Below are positions 23,341-35,521 of a DNA stretch of 64,000 nucleotides, piece by piece (position 1 is the first letter of the stretch; each line of letters starts with the position of its first letter). The stretch is from contig NC_080422.1 of assembly GCF_029873635.1 (NCBI RefSeq), positions 3,762,001-3,826,000 of the forward strand, written 5' to 3'. This stretch comes from Malania oleifera (taxonomy: Eukaryota; Streptophyta; Magnoliopsida; Santalales; Ximeniaceae). Below the pieces are notes generated by a model that saw nothing but the letters and a program-made list of their open reading frames with translations, had not been told where the DNA came from and made no database searches. Made by a program: the position numbers and the translations under genes.

Positions 23341-23588
23341 CTTCTTCAAATCAAATTGAAGAAGATTCGGGGATGGGTACCAGGAAGGGAAGATTGAATT
23401 GAAACTGAGAGTCAAAAGCTAAGGATTGAATCGGCTCTCAGCCGTCCAGAAATTAAGACTTTTCTTTCCCTTCCTTCTCAGTCTTTGCTTCGGGGAAGGA
23501 ATCTCTTCCCTTTGCCGACCCGAATTTCGCACTCTGCTACACTAGCACTCTAGCACCAGCGAAAGCGGCAGCATCCCTCGAGTGTCTC

Positions 23589-23600
23589 AACGACGTCGTT
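23589..23600. promoter_or_regulatory. Palindromic AACGACGTCGTT element upstream of ABCF3
   Basis: A perfect 12-base palindrome with an ACGT core, about 250 bases upstream of the ABCF3 start codon. ACGT-core palindromes are typical bZIP binding sites in plant promoters. Occupancy here is inference. Confidence 0.4.
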
Positions 23601-23705
23601 TTAAAAGGTTCGTCCTAAATGGTTCAGCCATGGTATATTGGTAAAGGACCTTTGGTTGCGTTTGGTTGACATGAATAATACTATCAAAAAATATTTTAAT
23701 TAATG

Positions 23706-23737
<32 letters not shown>

Positions 23738-23921
23738 AATAAAAAAGAACGACCAAAATTTAGTAAAAAAACAAATCAATGGCCTCTTCTAAGATTTCAA
23801 AAATTTTAAGTACCTTTTCCTAAAATTTTAAAATTTTCATAGATTTTTCTTAAAGTTTACCAAAAAACACAAACATATTCTGATATTTTGCAAAAAGATA
23901 ATTTTTTTAGGAGTTTTAAAC

Positions 23922-26900
23922 TGTAATGACCTACTATTTATTTTCTGAATCTGTTTTTTTTTTTAACAACAATTATTGTGAAATTTCATTTCTCTTATAC
24001 CATCCTATATAAAATTAGTCATCCACCTAAGCACCAAGAAGCTAAAATCACATTACCACCACCCATATATAAATATGTACAATACCAGAGAGCTACAGTG
24101 TTCCCAAATTATACATATATAATTGTTTCCCAAAATTCCCTCAACTGGGTTGGGGCTATACAGAAATACTTCCAAAAATACTCACTCTACTGACAGGGCG
24201 GTACTAAAACCCCTCTACCTGCGAGTCTGATCTGCTCGCCTACCTAGATCACTTGAAAAATGTTAAAGTAATGGGATGAGCCAACGCTCAGTAAGACGAA
24301 ATATGTTATTGTTAGTGTATGACAAATAAGTTACAATACTATTAAAATTTGTTTCTATATAATCATGTATAACTGAATCTGCAAATACAGTACAAGTAAT
24401 ATAAACCACCACATTTTACCATGTTGCTTAACATATATGAATTTTAGGTTTCTATACATAATACTTTTAATATATATACGTATATTCCCTATTTTTGTGA
24501 AATTGTACATACATAATAATAATTGAAAACTTCCCTAGATGGATAATTGTATGTCATGATTTAACCCCTCATGATAGGGTTGTGCGGCCCGTAGGCGGGA
24601 TCTATCGTGGCTGACCTATCAAGGTAAACCACTATACTCCACTAGTCTGATCAACCCTCCTCAACCCATATTGTCACGCCCCGAACCCGGAAATGGGACC
24701 CGAGGGTGAAAATATAATCTAACCTGTCCCTGTATTATATAAATCATCACAGATACAGTACAAAGAATGAGGGTTCGACCCCGTGGGGTTCCCAGACACC
24801 CTAAACACATCCAATCATAATCATATACACAGCGAAAAAAGTCATTATATATCAACATATGCAGTACCATACAAAAGTCTGTACAAGAGCAGAACATGGC
24901 TCTAACAGAACGTACAAACTGGGTGCCCAAATACAACTCAAAATGGCAACCCAACAAAACTACAGTCCTAGCACTTACCCAAGCGCTAACGCAGTACACC
25001 AGCCACTACGCTCCCTACACTAGGACGCTAGTTCCGGTTACCCGAAGGGCCTGTAAAAATGTATGTGCAGTAGGAGTGAGACACCTCTCAGTAAGGAAGA
25101 ACAGAGGTTGTATCGGTGTGTGGCATTTGAGTGTTATCATGATACAACATATACGCAGTTAAATGAATTTCAGTACTAATTTACACAGTACATATACGCA
25201 CACATACAGCGGTCATTTATACGCAGCCCCGTCACAATACATACACATGATCAGTAATCCTCAGTGTCATCACACTCTTCAGCCCGAAGCTGGCCCACGA
25301 CATATGGCGTTGGCCCGTAGCCAACTCGCGAACACAGCGCCACCGGCACATGGCTAGTCCTAGACTCCCATGGCATCGTACTGGCGCTAAACTGGTGGAT
25401 CCACACCCTTCGGCCTGATCTGTTGGAATAGGCACACACCCTCGGATATAGAGCCGGACACTCTTGCCTACATGGCAGGCGATAACATGCCCTCGGATAT
25501 AGAGCCGAACACTCTCAGTACCTAGGACAATTTCGGAACCACGTTCCTACTAGCATTTCAACATATCACACACACATGCATGCTCATATAACTAAACAAA
25601 CCACACTCATTTGGTAATCTAAATCATGGTTTTCCAAAAAAATACAGTTTAAACAAAGTCAAGGCACGGTTATCCCAATATCATAGTATAAATCACACAT
25701 ATACTCGGTTTTCAACAAAACCCGGGATTCAGCCCGTTGCCCCCTTTTCCCCAAAACTGCAATAATGAAAAACTCATATTTTTCCTTGTTAGATCCCCCC
25801 AAATGAGTAGCCAAAACACACACAGGACCGTGGATCACAGTTCCACCGAGTCCGATTTCAAAAATAAACAATATAAACATAGTTCCCCTTACCTTAACCC
25901 CGTAAGCAAATCCTGAACTCCAAGGTCCCTAAACAGCGAATCGAGTTCTAAAACCTACAAATCACAGTACAGAATATGTTCACAAGACAATTACCTACAA
26001 ATCTACCGAATCATAATTGAAAACCGAGCCTTACCTCGATTTTACGCCGAAACCCGAAAATCTCCAAAACGAGATTCCGATCCGTATAAGTTGTAGAGAA
26101 TCTTTCCACGATCCTCGTGGTAGCTTTCGTTTTCCAATTTCGTCAATGATCGGCAAAGAATTCTAGAGAGAAGGAGTAAGGAGAGGTTTAGAGAGAGAGA
26201 GAGAGAGAAAGAAAATCTAAGTTTGCTTAGTTTGGAAGAAATGAGAATTTCCTTTTATAGCCCTTTGACCCGGGCAATTTCCAATTTTTCCCCTCTCTTA
26301 ATATTTAAACCCATTTTTCATATTTCGGGTTCTTACACATATTTAATGGGGAGTCTGTCCACACATGGGCACGATTAACCTACTTACCATGTATTATCTA
26401 AATAGGTGGTTGCACTCTATTCTGTATATAGCAACGGTACCATATTCTGTAAACTGTATCTGTAATGGTTCATCAGGGTCTGATACTATATAATGCATTT
26501 TTATATACAACTATCTGTTTTACCATGATTCTGTAATAACTCTATTAACCATGATGCTGTGATAATCTGTATCAACTGTATTTCTGAAATGAACAGTAAA
26601 ACTGTATAATCATGGTATTTTGTAATTACTATATAACATATCCACTGTTTGTATATTCTGTAAAACATAACTCTAAAAAATATTGTAAAACATGTTTCTG
26701 TACTATATCTATATTCTCAAGCCACACAATAATTTAAAACATATTATTCATAATTAATAAACTGTATAAAGTTCTGTTGTGAATAATAATCTGGTAAAAA
26801 CTTATAATTTATATTGAAAACATACTAGAATTGCCTAGCATAGCATATTCCCTTACCTGATTCCTACTAAAAATCCCCTATTATGACGGGTCTTACACCC

Positions 26901-27573
26901 ACGGGGTTCTCCACTCAACACCCTGAAAACCATATATCCCATAACAAAATATCACTATTTTTATGTCTACTGCATTTCCTACAACTGCTAGAAAGACAAA
27001 TTTTGCTTAAAAGACCTTACCTTGAATCTGGGATGAAATCCAACTCCGTCCCACCGACGATCTGTTTTTGCAGCCTTGAAGAGAACTTCCTCAAGAGCAT
27101 TGTGGTGGCCTCAGATCATTGATCTGGCAACTAACAAGGCCAGAATCGAAGAGAGAAGGGAGAGAAACTGAAGAAGAGAGAGAAAGTAAAGTTTTTACTG
27201 AAAATTCTGCTTAAAATCCGAGTTTAACACTATTTATACACTGGCCTTCGTCGACGAGCCACGTCATCTCATCGACGAGGTCACATAAAAGGTTCATCGA
27301 CGAACACCATCTCCTTGTCAACGAATTTCAGAGTTTGGAAAAATAGCCTCTCGGTATCTTCTCGTCGACGAGGCCCTCTTGTACCCTCGTCAACGAATCC
27401 CCTGTGTTCATCGACGAGGACTTGATAAATTTTCTCGGGCCATTGCATCCCAAAGTGCAACATCGTCGACGAACGCGAAGCATTCGACGATAAAGTCTGC
27501 TGCCTCCTTCTGTTTCTGTTTCTATTTCCCTCCCTCTTTATTATTTAAATACCATTATTCTTCAGATCAATAT
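23922..27573 (-). mobile_element. Probable solo LTR of a Ty3/gypsy element, split by another solo LTR
   Basis: On the plus strand it begins TGTAATGACCTAC and ends near 27573. Removing the nested LTR at 24672-26337 leaves about 2.0 kb. Its far end carries many copies of the word TCGACGA (about 27250-27490) and a TGAA-AATAATGG-like start that resembles the LTR at 42342, which has the same GTCGAC-rich 5' part. Flanks TAAAC (left) and TAAAT (right) may be an imperfect target duplication. No internal coding region is attached, so it looks like a solo LTR. The right limit is approximate. Confidence 0.55.
24672..26337 (-). mobile_element. Solo LTR (Ty3/gypsy type), nested, exact CATAT duplication
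   Basis: A 1,666-bp LTR with TGTCACGCCCC at its left end and GGGTTCTTACA at its right end, flanked on both sides by CATAT (24667-24671 and 26338-26342). In its sense direction (minus strand) it opens TGTAAGAACCCG and has a TATA-like TATAAAAGG about 100 bases in, followed by a CT-rich run. No primer site or coding region adjoins it, so it is a recombinational solo LTR. It interrupts the larger LTR-like sequence around it. Confidence 0.85.
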
Positions 27574-29550
27574 AGTAAATGTCTTAAAAAATCAAATGTG
27601 AGGGGAGATTTGTGGAATTTTTTAAATTTAAGTGAAGGTACGTGAGATTTTTGAAACCTCAATGATGGTCCTTATCTTTTTGTCATATCTTAAGAAAGGT
27701 TAGTGCCCCTTTTCTCATTAATGAAAAACGTACTTCATAAAAGTATTTTTATTTCGTTTGTATTGTAAAATAATGAAGAATGTACAAAACTTGCTTGGTT
27801 AGTATTTGATTCAACATGTGAATATTATCCATGACAAAAAATACCGACTTCCTATGAATTTGAGTAAAAAGACAAAGATCTCTCCTAAAGTTTGAAAATT
27901 TCACAGACTTCCTCATGAGATTTTAAAATTTTCAAAACTTCCCTGATATTTGGTTCTTATGACACTTATACCTCTCAAAATATTTATCCTTTTACCAAAT
28001 ATAAATATAATGGGAGATATGTGTCTTTTTTTGACAAACCTCGTGAAAGGTTTATAAAATTTCAAAAATTTTAGTAGAGATCTTTGGGGTTTTTAAAACC
28101 GCAAGGAAGGTTCTTGTCCTTTTATTAAATCTCATGGTAGGTCAATGTCTTTTATTTTACTATCTAACATTTCAAAAATTAAATTATGGTTAGCACGTAT
28201 ATCAATAACATACGAAGAACAATTCAACACAAAATATATTAAGAATATATATATACCAAAATAAAATTGTTGCCACCAAAATCCATAAAGATTAGTCAGC
28301 AACCTCTATTACTCATAGAAAAGCAAAAATGCTTACACGATTGCGAGTGTACTATAGAAAATATATCTGATGCTTAAGTTAGAGATGAAGGAAGCGAGAA
28401 CGAAATAACAACAGTAAAGTTGGATTGAAGATCCTTTGCCTCTCACTGGAATCCTTTTTATAAATGAGATTCCTTTTGATAGTTAATGCCAAGTGTCTTC
28501 AATTCTTAGGACCCTGAGTGATCTTAGAGGGTTATGTCCCCTCATTTATGCTCCTTTAGTTAGGAATTACCCTCTTTGTTTATCTTTGATAATTAGATCT
28601 TACTTTACATCTTTTGATACCAAGATGCCTCTTGGTCTCATTTATTATAGATTTTATTTTATTTCCGCCCCCCACTCTTGAGCCTTAAAACTATTTTCAG
28701 GCTTAAGAGTATTTGGGAATAACATATTATTAGTTAAATAAAAGCCATCTAAACCTAGCAAGATCAAATCGACATAGATTTCATTGAGCTAACCTTTTTT
28801 GACTCCACCAAGCCAAAGTCTCTTCTTGATGAGCCTTTTAGTGAGCTAGTTGAAATCTATCTCCTTGTGGTCGAGCTTCCGAGTTTATCTATCAAATACG
28901 AGCAAATGCCCCTTTCATCAAATATGAACAGACTCATTTGCAGAGTACGAGCAAAACTCTTCTTTAAATGTCATGAGCAAAGCTCATCTACTAATATTAT
29001 TAGAGCTTATTTATTATATATGAGTAGAGCTCATCTGTCGAGTATAAGTAAAGCTTATCTGTCTTTGTCTATTAATATAAGCAAAACTCATATATCAAGC
29101 ATAAGTAGAGCCCGTCTATTGATATCCATTGTGCATAAGCAGAGCTCATTTGTTTATGAATGGGCATCTATCGAGTACGATAAAAGCTTATATCTCAAGT
29201 GTGAGTATAGATAATCTATTAGTATGAACAGAGCTCGTATATTAACTCTATTATATCCCCTCGAGATTCATTATACCAAGTGCCATAACTATCAGGATTC
29301 CTTATTTCTATTAGGACACGTCTACACCTTGTTAAGAAACACGCCCCAAGTATTGAAAGTGTGAAATATACATTTTTTAAAGGCAGGTATGCTCCTTGTG
29401 ATCCTACCATCTCATCAAGTGTGATGTTATGCACCTTCTCCAAGAAGACAAGGAAGAATTGAGCTTGATAATGCCCAATGTTGTTGGCTCCTCCCTTTGC
29501 AAAGAGGCTTTCTAGGAGTACAATAGAGCTTTAAAACATGCTTATTATAG
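27574..29550. other. Intergenic DNA with decayed repeats, no gene seen
   Basis: No exon is recognisable. Sequence at 27600-28150 carries repeated phrases such as AAATTTCAAAA and ACCTCA(T/A)G in both orientations, like a decayed fold-back MITE. A related phrase set occurs at 23760-23910. From about 28870 there is a degenerate repeat array, listed separately. Confidence 0.4.
28870..29240. repeat. Degenerate tandem array of GAGCAGAGCTCAT-like units
   Basis: About ten loose copies of a unit around GAGTATAAGTAGAGCTCATC, each 30-40 bases long, with many substitutions. The array makes open frames that are not genes. No family assigned. Confidence 0.6.
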
Positions 29551-31700
29551 ACACCCCAATTTTAACCGGACAATCTTGAGAAGACGCGGCGTGGTAAAAT
29601 TTGACTTTAAGCCCTGAATAACCCCGATACCAAGAGTCTGGAGTTCAAAAAATTGGGTATTGGTACCAAGTACAGTCGGTTAGTTTCTTGGTTTTCAAAA
29701 GTGATTTTCATCGTTAAACCCATGGTGTCCAAAATTCTTCTTATTTTAGCGTTAAACCAAATTTTGGGAACAAATTTTAATTGCAAAATTAATCTCCTTT
29801 CTTAAGGATCATGAAACAAGACATGTCCTAGTACCGTTCATTATTAATCGAGCTCTAACAATTTCAATTTTTTGTTTTTCAAAATTAGAGTCTCGGCTAC
29901 TTTTCCGTTCAAGTTTTGTGCAAAGTTTGAGTCCTGTTTTTGGAGTCCTAGTTATTTCAAAGTAGACCTTCTATTTCAAGTTTGAGTCCTGATGTGATTT
30001 GGAAAAATCTCGAGCCCTTTTGATTCTAAACCCAGTAATCTTAGTTTTAGTCCCGATATTTCAAAATCAATATTTTATTAAGCTAGATTTTGGTGAAATA
30101 AGTCCTATGCTCTCTTTTTAAAAAATAAATTCTATTAAATTTTAGCTGATTTCCCCTAAAATCCAAAATTAAGTTTTTATTTTAAAATTGAGTCCTTTAA
30201 AATGTCAAGTCAAATCTTTAGATCTTAAGTTGAGCCTTTCAAAGCTTTGGAACGAGTCTTTAATATTAATGCTTATTTAATCAATTAGTTTTGAAACCGG
30301 GTGCTCTACTTAAAACTTAAAGTCATTTTTACCAGGATGGTCAACTGTGAATTGGGACTCAAGGTTAGAATTAAAAGCTCACATTTCATTATGTAGAGGA
30401 AGGGCGAGCGCATGCGGGAGTGATACACGCAAGCATACAAAGAAATAAAAAGGAAGGGTACATATGTATGTTGCACTACAAAAGGGGATAAGGGTACGTC
30501 AACATATGTAAGCTACAGTTGAAAAGAATATGAAAAGAAAGTGAAAAGTGCAAAAAATACAGGGAAATAAACGTTAGTGGTACAAACACATGTTGCAGGA
30601 AAAAAACCCTAGGGTACATCAGCATACAAGGGAAATACAAAAGCCAAAAAGAATATAGGAAATAAAATCCCAAGCTCTCCAATCCTCAAGTGCCATTGGG
30701 AGCATCTCTCAAAGCCCTCCACTCCCGGTTTGCCACTTGGAACTTCCCAAGCCACCTGCGCACAAGAGTAGGGATAAGTTTGTTAAAAGAAAATTCACAA
30801 AGTAAAATAAAATGCAAAAATTAAATTAATATAATAGAAAAGGGAATTATTCCCTGCCAGGTGGAGGGGAATTCGATTAGAGGGGCATTTTGGCGCCAAT
30901 TAGACCCCCCAGGTCCCCTATAAATTGGAGTCTCTCACTGTAGCTCGACATCGAGGGGAGAACACAAGAATACTCTATCAAACTCGAGAGAATTGTGAGA
31001 GAAATTAGGAAGGGAGGAGAGGATAGCAATACTCTACCAGATTGTAGAGAGCTGAGGGCTGAGAAGCAAGAAGATGGAGAAAGCAGAGGAGCAAAAGGTG
31101 AAGCAAGGCACTCAAAGCAAATAACCCGAACCCAGACCAGGCAAGCACATGAAGGGGAGAAGAAGCCTGAGGGAGAAAGGGCCTTAGGTGAAATCCAATT
31201 ACTTCCCCCCTCTATTCATCATTTCTGTAAATCCTGTGCATTTCAAATTAATCCTGAATGTAGGTAGCCTCCCCGGTGTCTAGGTTCTCAATTATACCTA
31301 TACTCAGGTTGGCTAAAGCCCATGCCCGAAACTTGACTTTGGATTCGATTTCCTTGATATTCACCAAATCCAAGCTCAGGTTCGGATCTCTTGATTCGAA
31401 CCAGAACTTGAATCCAGGTTTGAAACCAGAAAATTATTCTTGGTCATTGTCTTTCACAGTATAAGATAGTTAACTATAGATATATATTTTGATTTTAGGT
31501 TATAAATGGTTTTGGGAGAACTTTTAATTTCTGATTTCCTTGTTCAGTGGGACAAAGAGTTAGACAAGTAAAAGTAAATAATGATTCTTGGTCATTGTCT
31601 TGTACAGTGTAAGATAGTTAACTATAGAAATGTATTTTGATTTTAGGTTATAAATGGTTTTGGGAGAACTTTTATTAATGTGACTGATTGTAATCTCCTA
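29551..31700 (+). other. LTR-type promoter region and leader, unclassified
   Basis: The segment begins near ACACCCCAATTTTAACCGG and holds no gene. Around 30915 there is a TATA-like CTATAAATTGG, followed by a purine-rich leader (30950-31190) full of GAGAG words. That arrangement is common in the U3-R-U5 part of plant LTRs. No partner LTR was found in the window, so this is only suggestive. A direct repeat lies at its right end. Confidence 0.35.
31432..31676. repeat. Tandem direct repeat, about 97 bp shared, 148 bp period
   Basis: Two copies beginning ATTCTTGGTCATTGTCTT (near 31434 and 31582) and running through GATAGTTAACTATAGA and TAGGTTATAAATGGTTTTGG. They differ at a handful of bases. They sit just outside the target duplication of the next LTR element. 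Confidence 0.8.
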
Positions 31701-32785
31701 TGTAACGCCTTGAACCCTTAAACCTGGGTCCGGCACGTTATACCTGATAAAATCCTTGATAATTCATAGTCAACATATACGCAGCGGAAAACATAAATAT
31801 AATCTCCCAATTATAGAATACTAGAGTTTTCTAAATATATCACCAATTATAATAAATTAATCATCCACTTGTATTAAAAAATATACATATTTCCAAACAT
31901 TATTCAGTATTCACAACCATTCCTATCTTAGAAAACTCAAACATAAATTTATACATCTAAAAATTAACATAAAAGTATACCCTTTTCTTTTTCTATTCCT
32001 TAATAATGCTATAAAAACCTCGAGCTCTCTAAGTTCGATCTCAAGGAGGTCCTGAAAAAAAAATACATTTATATTCAGATGAGACATATTTCAGTAAAGG
32101 AAGAAACAATATATTAAAATAGTGTGTGGCTAACATGAGTTTATATAACAATATAATATTTAACATTTGAAAATCATTAACATAATTTTTGAAATCATTC
32201 TTTGATCCTAATCAAACACATGCAAAAGATTTAATCCACGAGATTACCCAAGGATAGGGGTGATTACCCGCCCATACAAGTAGCACTCCTCTACTCTGAT
32301 ACATTAGGTAACCCAAAGGTCACAACTAAAGCATACCAGGGCACTCACCATACTCAGTAAGCCCTCAAGTAATAAATTAATCTCGTACTCACACAGTTCA
32401 TATAAAAGTTTACTGGCGAAGGCTCCCAAGAATAGGGAAATCTATTCGCCCATACAAGTAGTTTCCCTCTACCCTAGCATGTTATGCAGCCTATTGCTAC
32501 ACCTGATACAACCAGGGCACTCGCCTTCCTCAGCAAGCCTTCGGACGAAGAGTTTGTTTCACCCAAATGTAACATGTTCTACAAGCATAGATACTTCTAC
32601 TATCATAATACATTGCTCTTTCTGTCATTTCTCAACCATTCACATATGTTCATGTTCATAAGTTTAACATTCCATTTCATTTAACTTTAAGTGACTCTTT
32701 CCCATTTTACATTGTTTTCATTTCACATTTCATTTCCATTTCATTATTTCCCTTTTCATTTCATTTCATTTCCCTTTTCATTTCA

Positions 32786-32890
32786 TACCTAGCATATTTC
32801 AGCTATTTTACCCAGCATCTTTCAATTGTTTTACCTAATATTTTTCAGCTGTCATACATTTACCCAACATTTTTCAGCTGTTTACATGGT
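32786..32890. repeat. LTR minisatellite, short allele (about 4-5 units)
   Basis: Units of about 20-26 bases built on TTTCAGCTGTTTTACCCAACA. The same array has more copies in related LTRs at 40665-40810 and 44520-44845. Confidence 0.7.
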
Positions 32891-33905
32891 TGCATTAACA
32901 TACACAGGCAACATTGTCCATATCATATTTTATTCTTAATACTTTACTTAACCTGCATCTCATACATTTAACATATATTTGCATAGAATCTCATGCCACA
33001 CAATTTAACAGTAAAAATTCATACACATTCCTATAAAAAAGGTCAACCCACATTTAACATTTATATGCTGGAAATACATTTCTTTTCTTACATAATTATC
33101 TAGAAAATTACTTTCACTTTCTTCAATTCATTTTCGCATATACGTATCTAATAAACAGCCCTAAACTTGAAAAAACATAATTTAAACAGTTGGCATTTTA
33201 AACCCATACCGAAACATATACACCTACATATAACACAATTTATTTTTCATTAAATTCATAAAAATTATGATTTAATATATATTTTTCCTCTTACCTGGTT
33301 TCTTGAACTACGTCAACAGGGACCCCAAAAAGATATTTGCGGCGCTCACCCGGACCATGAAATAAAAATCCTAGTTCCATTAAATCAACTCTAAATAAAA
33401 AATTATTTTAATATTTTCTAGGGCCATAAATTCTAAATAAATAATAATACCCTTAAATATAGCCAAATTACCAAATTTCCCAAATCCCACTCTTATTTTG
33501 GAGTAGGGCCTAGAAAACCCCAATTGGAACTTTACTCATGTCAAAATGACGACGATCACGACTAGGACCCCGTGGTGGTGCCTGATCGTCGATTTAACAA
33601 CAGATTTTTACGAGAAATTAAGATATTAGAAGAAAGTTGCCTTACCCCAGGAATGGTACCTATGTCCCTCTTACAACAAATTTGCTCTAGTAGAAATGTC
33701 GGTGGCGGAGTTAGGAACCCAACGGTACCTTCCGCTTCTCGATTGGCCGAACATCCACCAAGAAATTGAGAAAAGAGAGGGACGGAGACAAAGTGGGAAA
33801 CGAAGAAGGCAACGAGCGCAGGAGCTCTCTGCAACTCAACTTGCAGAACCTGCAAGTTCTTTATCCCTTTCCTTTTTCTTTTTCTATTTTTTTACTTTAA
33901 CTTAA

Positions 33906-33907
<2 letters not shown>

Positions 33908-33952
<45 letters not shown>
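33908..33952. repeat. (AT)n microsatellite in LTR
   Basis: An uninterrupted TA dinucleotide run of about 45 bases. Confidence 0.9.
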
Positions 33953-33956
<4 letters not shown>

Positions 33957-35297
33957 TATCCTTATATATTCATAAATATATATATATATATCATATTAGT
34001 TATTCAATAAATTAAATTTAACAATACTTAATTAATTGATTGATTAATAATAAATAATTTTAATTTAATTTTTTATTCATTTTATTTATTTATTTATTTG
34101 ATTTAATAATATTTAATTAACTAACTAATCAATAATTACTCTTAATTTTAATTTTTTAATGAATTAATTAATTAATTTTTAATTAACCTTTTTTTAATAA
34201 TAATTTTTTTTGCCCAGTTATTACATTCTTCCCTCCTTTAAGAAATTTCGTCCTCGAAATTTTACTAACTAATCAACCATTTCCTTAATCTCTAAAATCA
34301 ATTAACCAATCTCATACCATACATTTCCATACCCTCCAATTTAAATAGCAAACATCCAACTTGACCACAAACCATTTAATCACATCAACTAAATTATTCT
34401 CCTTCAAAAACTTTTCTCTCTAAATCAACCAACCTAATCTTCGAGTTTAAATTCCAAGTTCAAATTTCTCTGTTAGGAAACATCACCATCAATGGATTTA
34501 CCATGATTTTCTAAAGTTAGCTACTTCTTCAGAAAAACACAGAAGACCATCAAGAGATTTCTGCCCCCAAGCTTACGAAACACAGTTCAGAATTCTAACG
34601 GTATCTTAATCTACCCATCTCTATCCTTATCACAACTCAATCCTATACTCTGCTGTAAATCATCCATAACTTAATACTTTAATATTACTATATCCAAGCG
34701 ATGTGAATCTAATCACACTTCCGACTGGAAATTTCTCTCATACCACAATGTAATGCCCTGAACCCTTAAACCCAGGTCCGGCACGTTATACCTGATAAAA
34801 TCCCTGATAATCTATAGCCAACATATACGTAGCGAAAAACATAAATATAATCTCCCAATTATATAATACCAGAGTTTTCTAAATCTATCACCAATCATAA
34901 TCAATTAATCATCCACCTGTATTCAAATATATACATATCTCCAAACATTATTCAGTATTCACAACCATTCCTATCTTAGAAAACTCAAACATAAATTTAT
35001 ACATCCAAAAATTAACATAAAAGTATACCCTTTTCTCTTTCTATTCCTCAATAATGCTATAAAAACCTCAAGCTCTCTAAGCTCAATCTCAAGGAGGTCT
35101 TGAAAAAAAATACATTTATATTCGGGTGAGATACATCTCAGTAAGGGAATAAACAATATATTAAAACAGTGTGTGGCTAACATGAATTTATATAACAATA
35201 TAATATTTAACATTTGAAAATCATTAACATAATTTTTGAAATCATTCTCTGATCCTAATCAAACAAATGAAAAAGATTTAATTCACGATATTACCCA

Positions 35298-35389
35298 TAT
35301 TAGTTTTTCAGTTTTTATTTTTCAGTTGAGTTATGTTAGTTTCTGTTCTAGTTTTTCTTCTTTTGTTTTTCCTTTCTTCTTCTTCCTCT

Positions 35390-35440
<51 letters not shown>

Positions 35441-35521
35441 GTCTCAGCTGTACGTTGAATACACATTGAATAAGAGAGAAAGATTTCTTTTCTTGCTTAA
35501 CTACTGCTATACTCTGTTTCA
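35298..35521 (+). repeat. 5' LTR of the copia element at 35-40 kb
   Basis: 224 bp ending directly at the primer site. It includes a TA microsatellite at about 35393-35434. Confidence 0.9.

Larger units (their letters stand above)
31701..34225 (-). repeat. 3' LTR of the short-bodied element
   Basis: 2,525 bp, TGTAACGCC at the left and CCAGTTATTACA at the right on the plus strand. It contains a short array of CAGCTG-(N)-TTTACCCAACA units near 32790-32890 and a long AT microsatellite at 33908-33952. Small frames inside it are not genes. Confidence 0.85.

Noticed and set aside
24661-25439. Overlapping short frames in both strands
   Set aside because: They fall entirely inside the 1,666-bp solo LTR, show no domain, and overlap in several frames, as expected for non-coding LTR sequence.
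33562-33905. Frames of 65-97 residues on both strands; a similar one at 41529-41768
   Set aside because: The same sequence recurs in both LTRs of one element. The frames are not conserved between copies beyond nucleotide similarity, so they are LTR text, not genes.
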